A DNA stretch of 64,000 nucleotides from Engraulis encrasicolus (taxonomy: Eukaryota > Chordata > Actinopteri > Clupeiformes > Engraulidae). Shown piece by piece: positions 1 to 12,733 of the stretch. The DNA lies in the NCBI RefSeq assembly GCF_034702125.1, contig NC_085872.1, forward strand, positions 34,358,588 to 34,422,587. Direction: 5' to 3'. The notes beneath the pieces are model-generated. The model did not search any database and had not been told where the DNA came from. It was given only the letters and a program-made list of their open reading frames with translations. Every line of letters begins with the position of its first letter. Position 1 is the stretch's first letter. A program made the position numbers and the translations under genes.

Positions 1-407
1 GTGATATCAGAAGTAACATCTACGCTCAACCAACCATAGAGGATTGTCTTGAAGAGCAATTCAGGGACAGAGACACCACATGCCTAGAATTCCCTCAGAC
101 TTTCTCAGGCACTTCCTGGAGTCTGATCACAAACGTCTGTTACAACACATGATTTCCCTTTCCCTTTCGGAACACGTGATCTAACCGTACAATAGAAAAT
201 GCTACTGATCTGAAAATGCTGATTTCATGACGTTTATGATAGACATGTAAATGCTATTATTTTTTTATTTTACCTACTATTCATACTTAGTTTTACAACC
301 TTTGGAACCCTGAATATGTCCTAAGGGAGTTTTTTTCACAACACCAAATATTTTACTTATAAATGATTGTATATTCATCTGTTTGCAGTTTAGTAGTCAG
401 TACTCAC
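1..407 (-). other. GRAMD2-type intron; no exon identified
   Basis: This should be the intron after exon 10. I looked for a hydrophobic continuation of the anchor on the minus strand and found none with a convincing acceptor. The terminal exon(s) therefore probably lie left of the window. Confidence 0.5.
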
Positions 408-507
408 AGTATCACATAGATGAGAATGAGTGGTCCTATATTCTCAGGTTCTCTCACAAATAGTAATGACTTGACTTTCTCCCACACAGCAGGTATTCTT
501 GATCCAC
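408..507 (-). CDS. GRAMD2-type exon 10: start of membrane anchor
   Basis: Residues 270-302: GGSRIPAVWEKVKSLLFVRE, PENIGPLILIYVI, plus two bases. The last dozen residues are hydrophobic and begin the C-terminal membrane segment. The acceptor is ttctgtag and the donor ACT/gtgagt. The rest of the helix was not found in positions 1-407. Confidence 0.85.
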
Positions 508-3500
508 CTACAGAAAAAAGGCATATATTTAGTGTTTAGTATATATTTAGCCTTTCAATTTAATTAGAAATTCAACATTGTTTCAGTGATCAGCAAAATA
601 CTGTTAACCTGTGCTTTATGACCATAGAAGCTATGCAAACATTTTTTTTTTTAATTCTGGCCTTTATTTTTTGACAGGACAGTTGTGAAGAGACAGGAAA
701 TGAGTGCAGAGAGAGAGATGGGAAAGGATCGGCAAATGACCCAAGCCGGCATCAAACCGGGGTCGCCGGCGTAGTAACCCAGTGCCCTACCTTTAGGCCA
801 CAGCAGGGCCTATGCAGACAGTTAATAGCTGCTTTTACTAGTTAGTTAGTTAGAAACTTTATTATCCCCAATGGGGGATTTTTTTGTCAGCAGGTAAGGT
901 ACACATCAGACACATCAGCTGTATTGCCTATGACATGATAAAAACAAAGATTTAACACGTACAATACACACCTCGATATAACAACAGACATGACATGACA
1001 ATAGGCAGGACAGGACAGGACAAACTATTCAACAGTTCCGCTCAACTTTCGACTTCACTGGTGTCACACAATGACCAAATGCAATGGTGTGCAAAAAAAC
1101 GCTGGCTGTGCAAGTACATTATAGCATAGCCTAATAGTGTCCATAGTAAAACTAGTGGTGAGTACCTGAGTCCTCCTCCTCTGTGGTACGGCCATCCTTG
1201 CTGATGCTGCTCCTTGGACTTGGGCTGGACCTTGGGGTCTCTAATGAAGCTATGGATGACATGTATTCAAACATTCAAGAAGGCCGGGTATTGGCCCGCA
1301 CATCCAAGATGCAGGTGCAGAACAAAAGGTGTGACACTATGAAAATAAAGCTGGAATGTCCGCACACTTGCTCCCGTTTTCCTTTTTGTTATATTTTACC
1401 AAGTGAACGTTTTTGAGCTGTTTGCTCTTCATCGGACTCTGGAGCAAACAGCTCAAAATCGTTTAGCAAGTGTGCAGACATTCCACCTTTGTATGCATTC
1501 AACCATTTTAATAAACTAAATTAAAATAAATTGACCACACGTGACTCATCATGTCATGCATCTGGCATACCCCCTAACATTTTTCTTACTCTGGACTTTT
1601 CTGTCTTTCTTAAAAACTGAATAACTGCACTTTATCACTGTATTCTATTTAAGGGTTTTGTTGGGTTTTGTCATCTTGTCTTTGGTCATAGAGGTGGATG
1701 GGGTTACTGAGTTTTTCCTCTTGTGTCACTTTTTTGTAACTGTATCAGACATAAATGACATAAAATAATTCTGCAAAGAAAATAACTAATCTAATCTATC
1801 TTTTTTATGGACATGCCAATGATGCCTTCTACAGTACACAATAATGGGACTATTCTGAGAGTCAACGCCAGTGTGCCCATCCTCTGTACAGCCGGTGCTC
1901 ACATTTGCCCAGGTGTGCATAGGTAGAGTCCAGAGGAAGAGGATCGTCAACACTGGTCCGTCGACTCAGGCTCTCGTCCTGACTGGAGTGACTGGATATC
2001 TGTGGGCAGATGTGTAATTGCAGATGTCATCGCAGGTCCAGGACTAGTGAGCTGTGAAATGACCACGGTCCTTGCTGAGACCTGAAAGCCACATTGATAT
2101 GAAGTGGTCTTACTTACAGTGTCCAGTTCTTGGTCAAGGGTAGCCTGGGGTGTTTGGGGACTGGTTTGTTCATCGGAGGTCTGAGTAAACAATATAAGAA
2201 AACATCTCAGTTAATTCACTGAGATTTGCCACATTTTTCCCATAGATACAGTGCTGGTAGTTGTTAAGGTTAACAAAGTACAATCACAAACCTGAACATG
2301 AGGACATACTGAAGAAAGAAGCCTGAAACATCCATCTCGATTCCTGAAGGACACAAACATGTACTGGACAGAAGAGAAACGCAGCAGAAAGTCAAAGTGG
2401 AAATGGGACTGAATGAATGCAGGGCAACCAAGCATGTATCAGCTAAACAAAATAATCCTCAGTAGCACTCTGTGCCAACAAGATGTAATCGCACACTTGT
2501 GACCTATGTCATTGTATAATGGTTTAATAGCCATTAACTCCGCTGGCTAGGCCTATACTCTGCATTTAATGCGGCCCTTTATTTCTTCACTCAGCACTTA
2601 ATGTGGGCAGCACTCAAACATTCCCCGCTGAGATGATGTGTACCTTCTCTCCATTGTTGGTGGTTATCGACAGTGCGTTGGGCAGCAATTTCGCCGTGTT
2701 CTTCTTCCGCACAGCGTGAACGCTCGCCACCTCAATTATCACCTGGGGACATAGACAGCTCAGTCACTCCACACACTATGCTCTCTCCACTTAGGACTGG
2801 ATAACAACGTGACTACATATTTGCCTGATAGTCTCTACAACCTCTACAGCTATTTTAACGCTAATGCAAGACAAGAGACTTTTTTCTTTGGATTTCTTAC
2901 AAGAACAAGAGCTCTAAATGAAAGTTACTTCAGTTGTCCCTATTTAAAGTCATTAGCCTTATTCTTTAATATATCATTACTCTGTAGCCCCTTAATGCAC
3001 GCCGTACCTCCTGAGGCACGCTGTAATAGACATTGAAAGTTAACTACTATAGTACTACACTACTGTGACAGTGCACAGGGCCTTTAGTAATACAGTATGA
3101 CTTGGTCATTGCCATTCTGGTAACAGCTAATTTATAATGCCGTGTCTTAAGGGGTTAAAATGCAATCTACAGCCAACTTTTATTTAGATTGCAATCACCT
3201 TCCTTAGGGGTGCCGGTGCATACTATCTAACTGTACAGCATTTGGAAGGTATGACTCAAGCTGTCTTGGTTCAGCAATGTGTCTTTTTCAATGCCAGTGC
3301 ACAGGAAGTAGTGGGCGAGTGATCTCCTACCTTAGTGGCTCTGAGTAGAACTGACGAATAGAAACAGATATGTTCACTGGAGACGTACATCTTGCCATGA
3401 TAGAGCACTTCCTTCTGCAGGGCACAGGTGAAAGCTGGAACAGACAGGTCAATGATTCAGCCAAAGCCACAGCACATTAAGCTGATGGATAACTTGGGCC

Positions 3501-4266
3501 CGGGCAGCCTTTTACAGTAGACCTGTACTCGCATACTCACCATGAGTCAAATCTTCTTCTTCTGGAATATCAGGAAATGTTTTATGGAATGTTTTGTTGT
3601 CATTCCTAAAGCCCTGTGAATTGAAAAGGTGTAGCAATCGATCACAATCATTGCACATAGTCTATTTTGACTCTTTAGGTGCTTTGTTTTTCTTCCATGC
3701 ATCACAATAACAAATAGAAACCTCCCCAACAGCCTTGAAAAGCACACAAAAGGTCTATCAGGGTGCACACACCCCCTGGTCTGCGTCATCGTTATCTTTA
3801 CTATACATGTCAGAGTCAGAGACTTGGGGCTGAACGTTTTCTGACTCAACTCCAAATGTAAACTTACATGAGTGATGCTTCCATCTAGTGGTATTAAATT
3901 GTCATCTTCTGAGGCCCCCTGCTCCCTGGAAATGCAATAATGGCAAATGTTTGCAGTCTGTGTTTTGAATGAGCACAGATATGATTATCAAAAAGGTATG
4001 ATTATCAAAAGATGTCATGCATCTGATTGCACAAAGTGATGCATTTTTCTGACAGTAGTTAGTTACCACTGGCATCTCCTTAATAAAGTGGTAGGTCAGT
4101 TGACTGACCTGGCCAAAGTCCGCTGGTTGAACTCGAGGATTTGCAGCTGGGCCTCCTCTAGACTTGGTCTGGCATTTGTGAACTCGGAGGATCGCCTGTA
4201 CCGGTTTGTTTTGGTCTTCCCCAGTAGACCCCCATTCTCCAACAAACCACTGAGTGGATTATACAT
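408..4266 (-). CDS. GRAM-domain protein, GRAMD2 type (C terminus outside window)
   Basis: Ten exons with compatible phases encode 302 codons plus two bases, listed separately. An acidic N-terminal region is followed by a GRAM domain at about residues 80-185 (FTCALQKEVLYHGKMYVSSE, LLPNALSITTNNGEK, YMFVSFRNRDGCFRLLSSVC), a Ser-rich linker of about 100 residues, and the start of a hydrophobic anchor (IGPLILIYVIL). Known GRAMD2 proteins sit in the ER with a C-terminal membrane anchor and use the GRAM domain to bind plasma-membrane lipids at contact sites. The linker has no room for the sterol-transfer (VASt) domain of GRAMD1/Aster proteins, which supports the GRAMD2 type. I cannot decide between GRAMD2A and GRAMD2B. 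It is on the same strand as ptprs, about 8.7 kb downstream of its stop; nothing suggests co-transcription. Confidence 0.85.
642..809 (-). repeat. tRNA-derived SINE with target-site duplication
   Basis: In minus sense it starts with a tRNA-like head including a B-box-like stretch, followed by a body and an A-rich tail (T-run at 642-652 on plus). It is flanked by an 11-base direct repeat with one mismatch, ctatgcaaaca at 631-641 and ctatgcagaca at 810-820. It lies in a GRAMD2-type intron. Confidence 0.7.
844..1060 (+). repeat. Probable LINE 3'-end-like fragment
   Basis: It begins with a short (GTTA)n run followed by AACTTTATTATCCCCAATGG, a widespread teleost repeat motif. It is AT-rich with small direct repeats (gacatgacatgacaa, caggacaggacagg). 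The family is not identified from sequence alone. Confidence 0.35.
1166..1249 (-). CDS. GRAMD2-type exon 9: Ser/Pro-rich linker
   Basis: Residues 242-269: SSLETPRSSPSPRSSISKDG, RTTEEEDS, plus one base. The acceptor is atccatag and the donor TCAG/gtactc. Phase agreement with both neighbours supports the call. Confidence 0.82.
1903..1999 (-). CDS. GRAMD2-type exon 8: Ser-rich linker
   Basis: Residues 210-241: ISSHSSQDESLSRRTSVDDP, LPLDSTYAHLGK, plus one base. SRRTSVDD looks like a phosphosite-rich stretch. The acceptor is tgcccacag and the donor AAAT/gtgagc. Confidence 0.8.
2118..2180 (-). CDS. GRAMD2-type exon 7: linker
   Basis: Residues 189-209: TSDEQTSPQTPQATLDQELD then T. The acceptor is gtttactcag and the donor ACT/gtaagt. 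Confidence 0.8.
2292..2363 (-). CDS. GRAMD2-type exon 6: GRAM domain end
   Basis: Residues 165-188: YMFVSFRNRDGCFRLLSSVC, PHVQ, closing the GRAM domain. The acceptor is ctgtccag and the donor CAG/gtttgt. Confidence 0.92.
2644..2742 (-). CDS. GRAMD2-type exon 5: GRAM domain middle
   Basis: Residues 132-164: VIIEVASVHAVRKKNTAKLL, PNALSITTNNGEK. The acceptor is gtccccag and the donor AAG/gtacac. Phase 0 at both ends. Confidence 0.92.
3331..3434 (-). CDS. GRAMD2-type exon 4: GRAM domain N-terminal half
   Basis: Residues 97-131: AFTCALQKEVLYHGKMYVSS, EHICFYSSVLLRATK. This is the clearest GRAM signature in the gene. The acceptor is gttccag and the donor AAG/gtagga. Confidence 0.92.
3541..3613 (-). 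CDS. GRAMD2-type exon 3
   Basis: Residues 73-96: GFRNDNKTFHKTFPDIPEEE then DLTH, plus one base. This is the lead-in typical of GRAMD proteins (FHKxFxDIPEEE). The acceptor is ttcacag and the donor CATG/gtgagt. Confidence 0.88.
3868..3925 (-). CDS. GRAMD2-type exon 2
   Basis: Residues 53-72 with the carried bases: REQGASEDDNLIPLDGSITH. The acceptor is catttccag and the donor CAT/gtaagt, ending in phase 0. Confidence 0.8.
4109..4266 (-). CDS. GRAMD2-type exon 1 with start codon
   Basis: Starts MYNPLSGLLENGG and continues RYRRSSEFTNARPSLEEAQL then EFNQRTLA: 52 codons plus two bases. The donor is CCAG/gtcagt. An in-frame TAA lies four codons before the ATG, so this Met is the first possible start in this exon. 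An upstream alternative first exon cannot be excluded. Confidence 0.8.
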
Positions 4267-6263
4267 GAGATATGGTTAATATATATGCCATTAACCAGTA
4301 GAAAAAACTCAGATTAGCTGTATGTCATCTTAGGTGTTATGTCAGCCCAATCAACCACAGCCATCTGCTTATGAATGGTGCTTATTTGTGGTATGTACGT
4401 ACATGTGTACAATCTCTTGCCTTGGAAAAGGTTATTTGCATGCCAGAAGTGTATGTGTGTGTCTATTCCTGTTCAGCATTCAGTTCAGGCTTTGTTAGTG
4501 CAGGCTCCTAACTGATTGCACATTCTACGCAGGCCTCGCTTTAAGCTCAGCATCTGGTCAAATACAAATAAGTTCTTTGAGGCAAACCAGAGAATCAACA
4601 AGCACTGCTCAGTCAGTAGCCACAAGTGCTGAGATGTTTACACCAACATTTGGTCGATGCAACGTCAAGGCTGCTGTGACGGAGGACTGAGAGAGGATTT
4701 AGAGTTTGCGTGAATAAACTAGTGAATGAATGAATGAATAAAACTGGCAGTGTATTCATTATAATGAACTTTGCTGTGCATTGATGAAGAACACCATGCC
4801 CTCATTGGTGCAGTCACCGCAGCCTGAAATGGATCTACGCATAGCAAACGCTATCTCTGGGCAGCCTGAGAGGTGGTTACAATCCTGTGATGCAATTATG
4901 TCACACATGTCACACAACACAATATCACATGACATTACTGACATTAGTGCTTTGTTTTGTCATCATGTTTCAAAATGATGAACCGCACGTTTTCCTCATA
5001 CTAAGTAGCTATTAAGAGCACGAGTCATTTTAGTTGTGTCTGTTTAATACCAATCGTTTCCCCCATGCACTTCCTATTGACATTTCCATTTTACGTTTGT
5101 ACACCGTTTGATTCTGGTTTGACTGTTTCTCTGAGAAAGAATGTGGATGACAGAATGGCAGAGGATCACAAATAATTAGGAAATGGTCTTGTAGTTACTC
5201 ACACCCTTTTATCCCCACCAGTAGGCCTATGTTTAGGCAGGGGAACCAGTTTTCCCAATTCTCAAGCACATGAGTGACCTGATACCATCTAACTGGTGGC
5301 AAAGTGCATTTAGAATAGAGTCATGCAGGAAACTGTCAGAGGAAATGGATTCATTGTTCAGGATTTAAATAGTATTGGAGTTTTTAAAAAATAAATCTAT
5401 TTTCAAATCCTGCTCACAGACGACAACTCTTTCAATGAAATGAAATGTTCATGTTAATGACTTTTTTCTCTCTCTATTATGTATTTGTATCTCAACAATT
5501 GTCATTTCCATTTATATTGCCACTACAGTTTGAACGGTGTAATAGTATTTCCTTCATGCAATCTAGGAAATGAGTAATCTCACTTTCACTCAAGCATGAC
5601 TGAATGAGTTCAGAGTAAACTACCAAATATACTCACAGAGAGGGTTCAAAACTGTCCAGAGAGAATCTCCTGTTCATGATCTTCTGTCTCCTCATTTCTG
5701 ATGGTTGCTATGTCAACTGTAACACTTTCTTTCTGTCCTTGTCTGTCTTTCTGTCACTGCTTTTGTTTCTTAAACCGTCACCGACTCTTTCAAAACTTCA
5801 CTTTCATTTACACACACTTGCCTGAGGTGCTGACTTAACTGCACAAAACCCCTCCCTCCGCCCCACAGACAGATGAGTAGCCTGCAGGTAACCCCACCCC
5901 CCTGTTCTTCATAGTCCCTCCTACTGGGTGCAGGTGTACTGGCAGCACACTCTCACCTGTTATTATTACAACACGCCCAGGTGAACTATGAGAGATGCTC
6001 CCCCACCCCCCCACCCCCATTACAGTTATTGTTGTCATGCACCACAACATTTTAGACCACCAATATAGATGTGAAAAGACACCAGTTTGACCATCATCAT
6101 GCCGAAAATGTAAAACATAGTGCTGTGTCTTCTCTGCTCAAGCCAAGTGGATTTTGTGAAGAGCCTTGATTGTTCAAATGGATCAGCCATGTAGGCTAAT
6201 GTTTGGATAACATGTACTATAACTGCTTTAATCATGCACAATTACTACAGTTATGAAAATGAA

Positions 6264-6584
6264 GGGCAGTCATGGGTGAGCGGTTAGGGCGTCAGACTTG
6301 CATCCCAGAGGTTGCCGGTTCGACTCCCGACCCGCCAGGTTGGTGGGGGGAGTAATCAACCAGTGCTCTCCCCCATCCTCCTCCATGACTGAGGTACCCT
6401 GAGCATGGTACCGTCCCACTGCACTGCTCCCCATGGGGCGCCACTGAGGGCTGCCCCCTTGCACGGGTGAGGCATAAATGCAATTTTGTTGTGTGCAGTG
6501 TTCACTTGTGTGCTGTGGAGTGCTGTGTCACAATGACAATGGGAGTTGGAGTTTCCCAATGGGCTTTCACTTTTTCGCTTTCAC
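6264..6584 (+). repeat. tRNA-derived SINE, family A copy 1
   Basis: It starts GGGCAGTCATGGGTGAGCGG (A-box-like) with GGTTCGACTCC (B-box-like) about 50 bases on. A conserved body and a tail ending in repeated TTTCAC or TTTCGC units follow. A near-identical copy is at 22111-22466. No clear target-site duplication. Confidence 0.8.
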
Positions 6585-6617
6585 ATCAATGCCCATCTGT
6601 GTAATGAAAAGGTCACT

Positions 6618-6742
6618 CTCCAACACTCATCCATGTCAAAGGTGCCCTTGAACAAGGCATCTAACGCCAGGGGCACTGTCCCTGTACTGAATTCACTGTA
6701 AGTCACTTTGGATTAGAGTGTCAGCTAAATGTATTGTATTGT
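6618..6742 (+). repeat. SINE/LINE-tail fragment
   Basis: Contains CACTGTAAGTCACTTTGGAT and GTCAGCTAAATG, the 3' tail motif shared by many teleost SINEs and their partner LINEs. It lies directly after the family A SINE and may be an older insertion. Confidence 0.55.
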
Positions 6743-8225
6743 TAAGGTAGGTGAACCATGAGGAAATGGATGATGACACTCAGTTGCTCTGTAGATTTTT
6801 GCCCAAACGTCCAGTGGACAACAACACAACAAATGATATGGCCTTCAATTGCCAGACCTCTCTCATGCAAACCTACACATGAACTACAATTGGGCGTAAT
6901 GGGATGTAGTATTCCTCCGATACCCCACCAATTAGTTACAAATATATCAGGGCTTTTCAGAAGCAACAGATGGGGCAGAATCCCTATGGTAACTTGAACA
7001 ATTTTCTTAAACTATTAATGTATACACGTACAGTATATACTGTAGCACATACTTCTGTGCCAAATCATTACTGGATTATTGTGTCAGAGGTCTTGTTGGG
7101 CTTCACCTGCCTGTAGTCAGGGTCATCTTGTGTGGTAAAGTTCCAACAAATCTAAATCACTTACCTCTGACCACATGATTCTATTTCTTAAAGCAGTCAT
7201 ACCTGAAAATCACATGATGTGTAGTCTTTGAGGAATGTTCTTCAACATTATGAAACTTGAAGTCATAACTATACTCGGATAACACGCTTTTGATCATGTG
7301 CATAGCACATGGGCCGTTTCCAGGAATGGAGAATATTCACTGTGAGGCACACACCTGCAGGGAGCTGTTTATCAGCCGCTGGCATCACAACACAGCAGGT
7401 GAAAGAGCAACGGCATGCAGATCCAGACACAAAACATTCAGATATGGATCTGCTTGCATCTAAACGGAATCTTCCAGAATCTTCTCTTGGGTGAAGGGAG
7501 TTCATCAACAACTACCTACAGTTACAATTTCATGTTTTCAAACAAAGATGAGGCTTGCATGACATTCCACTGGGGGACCACTCACCAAAATGAACTAAGG
7601 CCATAGAGGTAGAACATAAGACTAGAGGTTACCCCGCCCCCCTTTTCACGGCAATCCGTGGCAGCCATTTTTTGGAGGTAGACCTGAGAAATGGAAATGA
7701 ATGGAGAATTAGGCTCACCTCTGTCAAAAAATGGCTTAATAATGTGGAAATGTCCATCAGCACACTATACAAGGCCGATAGTATAGTGTGTCGCTAAATA
7801 ACTAGGCCTACATAATTAATATAATTAGATTTTTAAATGTATTTTATCGACTCAAGTGCATTTCAAATCTGACATTTCAAATCTGATCTTTGATTAATGT
7901 GTTACTTCATTTTCACACAGTTTTAGACTTTTTTTGACAGAGGTGGGTGTGTTCTCCATTAATCTACATTGACTGAAGGTGCCTACACTGCCTACACAAG
8001 ATGGGAGGGTGCATGTGCCATTTCCCAGTGCTGTGGCTATTTGCCGTGTCACCTCCAGTCTTATGGTTTACCTCTATGACAAAGCCATTCGTAAAACTAT
8101 TTTCCTTTAATTGCATAGGGTAACCAACTCTGTGTATTGTCTTTGAACATTTACAAATCTAATAATTGTTTCATAAACTATTGTATGTCTTCATAATCCC
8201 ATTCTATGTCTAACAGTAAATGCAC

Positions 8226-8330
8226 TTTTTTTGGAGAGTAGACAGGAAACGATTGGGTGAGAGAGATGGGGCAGAGCCGGGAAATTACCCCGGCCAGACT
8301 CGAACCAGGGTCCCCTTTGTCATGCAACCC
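8226..8330 (-). repeat. tRNA-derived SINE fragment
   Basis: In minus sense it reads a tRNA-like B-box (GGTTCGAGTC) followed by a body rich in CCCATCTCTCTC and TTTCCTGTC, like the SINE at 642-809 but diverged and lacking a clear head. Confidence 0.55.
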
Positions 8331-8866
8331 CAAATGTGTTGGGGACGTAACACTTTCCTGTACAAATTCTGTAACTGATTCAGAGATGTTTGCTTTATAC
8401 TTTATTTGTTCACTAAGAAAATCTTAATAAATAAAGTTTAAAAACATAAAATCTTTGCCTCATGATTTGCACTGTTGCACCAATGGGACGCCTTGCTATT
8501 CATTGGAAAAATGTTTAGTCTTACATTATGACTTGGTCATTACCATTCGCTTAACAACACACAACAGCGGCCTTGTCTTAACACATTCACGGTCCGGTGT
8601 GTTATTGTTAATTTCCAATATTTATGTTTTGCTTATAAATATTTTCTCAGTAAGTATTGATTGGTCTGTCCAGTAGGTTGTGCAGCCAACGGTGAAACGG
8701 TGAATAATGATGAGTGTTGGATTCGCATGAAGATCCACCGTTTCATGAAAAGTTTAAATTCCCCAACCCATAATGGATATTAAACAATTTAACAGAAATG
8801 GTGGTAGTAAATGTTCATGATGACAATAGTGTTTTGTTTTGCTACTACTACAATTTGGTGTTAAAA

Positions 8867-8870
<4 letters not shown>

Positions 8871-8937
<67 letters not shown>
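8871..8937. repeat. (CT)n microsatellite
   Basis: A pure CT dinucleotide run in the intergenic region. No gene context. Confidence 0.95.
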
Positions 8938-8939
<2 letters not shown>

Positions 8940-11900
8940 GTTGTACATTCTTGTTATATTTTTAAGTGGAGTCCCACATCACCTATTGAACTTGCTGAGA
9001 CACTTCCATGAGGGTTACAGTAAAGCTATTCGGCTATTTGTCTGCTTGAAATATTACAAATCAATGAGATGATGGATAGTGACCACTGTCTAAATAAAAT
9101 ACAATGCAGCAATGTACGTTTTGGGGCAATATAAAGTCTTTATGAGCTCAGAGTACCTGTACGTGCATTCCAGTCATTCATGTAGGCCTATATAATCCTT
9201 ATCAATGAATGCAAAGATCAGCACTAACTGGTTTTCTTACTGGTTATGGTGGACTACATAAGAAGAAAAAAATCGAATATATAACTCATTGTGTTTTCCA
9301 AGCTGTGTGTCGCATCGCATTTTAGGTCTAGTGGATAAAGACCACTGAGAACAGGCCTAATCATGTGAAGAATACCTGTATTGTCAACATTGTTTTGAAA
9401 ATAGATCTACAGTACCTCACACATCCATCTGTGGTGGTGCTGTCCTCACTCTCCATGGAAGACTGACATTTGCTTTTCCAACGCTGTCTTCTCATTTTTT
9501 ATTTAGGCCTTTAAAAAAAAGGAGAAAAAAAGAAGAGAAACAAAATCAGTAAACACAGAGCAGTTATGGATTGCTGCTATGTTGGTGAGAGTCCTGGTGA
9601 TATTTGTATGGAAAGGGTTCTTGTTGTGAGAACATGTCCATAGAGATAGCACATAGAAAAGACCCATAATGGTAACAAGACCCACTATTCTCCAAGTAAA
9701 CAATAGAAGTTCACCTTGAGCGTAGTTAGGTTACAGCATGGGTTGGTGGGTTGAAATCTGAAACTGAGGAGTTGTATTCACGGGTTGGTTCTTCACAGAG
9801 GCATTTGAATTCAATTTCAAATGAAAATGAGCAAACTATTCAAGTAGCATGCATGTTGCTATATAAATTGTGAGAAAATAGTGATGTTTGATCTCTAGAT
9901 GACTATCATAAGAGATGCTCCTGAATAAATAAAACAGGGCCAAGAATATGTGGTCATTATCAGATTATCCTCAGGCCAACCTAATAAATCTCGCCATCTA
10001 GAGGTAGAGAGGGAGAGGTGCACGTTTCATTCCGTAATTTTCCACTTCTGCCATCCTTGGCATATAAATAGGACGAGTAGGCCCATGTTGAAAATACATT
10101 GGTTGACTGGGATCTTAAGTCATCTTTTTTCCAGGTGTGTATGTACAACTGTGTTAGATATAGGTAGTGTAACACAACCCAGTGCAGAATGCAAATATTG
10201 ATCAATCAATAATATTGAACTCATCATCACCACATTTTCAATGCTGTATTATATGTTGTATATATGGGTTATTATATACAGTAAAAAAGAGACAGCACAA
10301 AACATATATTTTACTGTATATTCATCCTGTTTTAATACAAAGTCAACATATCTACATACATGGTTCTAAATCAATCAACAGAGTCTGAAGTAACAGATTG
10401 AAAGTTGAAACACTTATTAGCACTTGACCCTCATACAGTACATGTGCAGTACCTTTTGGGCAGCCTCACTGATGGATAGAGTTTTTGTCCTTTGCTCTAA
10501 TGACTTGTGTGCTTGATTTGCTTTTACTGGGCCGTATTTAAGACACAACATTTTGGTCGGGAGTAGTCTGTGCCTTTTGTTCCAAAACTTGTGAAGGCCC
10601 TTCCTGTAGGTACTGGCATCGTGGACACTACAGACTGTGCACCAGCCTTGCTCTCCAGTTTTCTGATGTAAGTTTGTGTTGTCCTTGGGCATGCTGCTGA
10701 ATTTAATTAAAAAAACCTGCTTCTCTCTCTGGGTAGGAATGATGGAGAACTCACTGTGCTCACAGGAAAGATGACACAGCAGAATAATAACATTTATTAT
10801 ACTATGTCCTTTGTGCATTCCCTGCCAAAATGCAGCCACCCATGTGAATAATTAACAGCTAATTGAATGAACAATTGGAGATTAAAACAGAATTAATTCT
10901 GGGCTTCTGGACTGTGCATGTGCTTCCCGATAGTTGAGGCTGCCATCAGCGATTGTGACAGTGTCTTCCTGTGCCTCCTGTGCTCTACATAGCATCAGAC
11001 ACCCAAGGTTTAAAGTTCAGCGGTCAAAGTTTAGAGCACAATGATAATAATAATGATAATATCAATAATATCAAAACTCCATAGGGCTACAGATTACAAC
11101 GCTGTACATTTTTAACCTCGTACAGGAACATTTGCTTGCCAACTACACAACATTTCATTAGGTTATATTCATATAAGTAGTCCAAAACGCAATATAAATA
11201 AATAACTGAATAAAAAATTCAAGCATAATATTAACAAAAATAATAAAAAATAATATTGGTTAAATATTTGACAACAACAATAAGGCTCATTTTAGTCTCT
11301 TTTTGACCTACACAACTCACTCCAGTGGCTTCCTTTTTTGATAGCTTGTGCTAAAATGTTTGCACGGGCTCAAAAACGTGTTGTACTACCTATAGATCAA
11401 AACTGTGCAAACTGAAATTGACTGAAATGTTTTCCAAATCTTGCTGAAAATAAAACGGATCTATTTCAGTCTGGTAAAAATAGTAGCTTTGTGTGTATAT
11501 AATATTATCTTCCTAAGTCGGATTAGTGGATATGTGTAGGTCCACTTGCCCAATTAGGATCACCACCAAATATAATTATATAAACTGTGTAATTATAAAG
11601 ACTTGGGATAAGAGAGAATCTCAATATGACAGTGCTGCCCATGAGGGTCTCTTACTACAATAACACTTGAATGTCTTGGCTCTCTGAAAAGATAGCCTGG
11701 CGCATAACCTGTGCATCTGTAGACCTTTTGTGCATTTCTTCATGTCCAAAGGAGATCATTTTGGAGAAGAGGAGACGGCAAATTGCACACCTCCTGGCTA
11801 GTCTGCAGATAAAGGAATGTCAAAAAGGAAAGTATGCTCGGCTTCCCTTTCAGCAATCCTTTTTGGATGCAAACCATTACAAAAAGAATTAGAAAACAAT

Positions 11901-12727
11901 GTGCTAGTGTCAATCCTGGGTGGGTCCATTGAAGATTTTAGAATAATTGGTCTTATACAAGCCATCACATTTAACTCTTTGCGGCATACACACAATAGAA
12001 GCAGCATGTTGTGGTTAAAAGGAAATGAACTAATAAGATAAAAACTACCCACAGGAACATATTGGCCAGATAATGACTCCTCCATGTATGGTCACGAGAG
12101 ATAGTGTACACCAGGTTTCAGATTTTTCTTTAAAAACTGCAATGAAACATATCTTTCACACTGGTAATGTTCTATATGCTGAAACAACCATATGACACCA
12201 TTAATGCTCTTCTCCTGTCATAGACAGAGACACTTGGATGCTTCCGAACTTGGACTGCTCTTCGAGGCACTGAAGGTAGAAGGTCTGCTTCAGTATTGGT
12301 ACTGTTTCTGATGGATGTTCCTGATGGCATTGTCAATTTCAAGATGGTTCACAATCAATGTCCTTCTCGTCGTTGCAGCCGCAGCTGTCTCCTCCGTCAG
12401 ATGATTCATACAGAGGATTTATCTGTCTGCTCTGAAACCATTCGATCCTATTGGCAAAGAAATGTTTGAATGTACTGTCACTCCAATTGAAGATGCAGCA
12501 ATTTTTCCAGGCTTTGAATTGTTTGTATTGATAATTATTTGAAGATTTTTCAGTAAGTTTTCTTTCTCCACTATTTTTTTTTTTTTTTACAAAATTGATC
12601 ACGACATTTTATAGGATACTTGAACACTGAGGTAATAGTTTGCAGTGTGACACATGACATCCCAGATCCAATCCTTCCAGGCAGTTCCTGAGAGTGCATG
12701 TGGTGCTGTTGCTTTTTTTAAAACATT

Positions 12728-12733
12728 TTTATT
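12728..12733 (-). promoter_or_regulatory. Candidate ptprs polyadenylation signal
   Basis: AATAAA on the minus strand about 190 bases after the ptprs stop. It is the nearest canonical signal, but the AT-rich flank has many similar hexamers and LAR-family 3' UTRs can be much longer, so the real end could be further left. Confidence 0.3.

Noticed and set aside
1..120. Terminal exon of the GRAMD2-type gene
   Set aside because: A weak acceptor-like site on the minus strand gives a short frame (LQSSMVG then stop) that does not continue the hydrophobic anchor.
6264..6340. Functional tRNA gene
   Set aside because: The A- and B-box-like motifs belong to a SINE head: a body and tail follow, and a second copy exists at 22111.
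6292..6559. Short open frames on the minus strand repeated at 22163-22444
   Set aside because: They are antisense readings of the family A SINE.
10417..10839. 140-codon open frame on the minus strand
   Set aside because: No recognisable domain, no splice context, composition like surrounding noncoding DNA; may be ptprs 3' UTR or intergenic.
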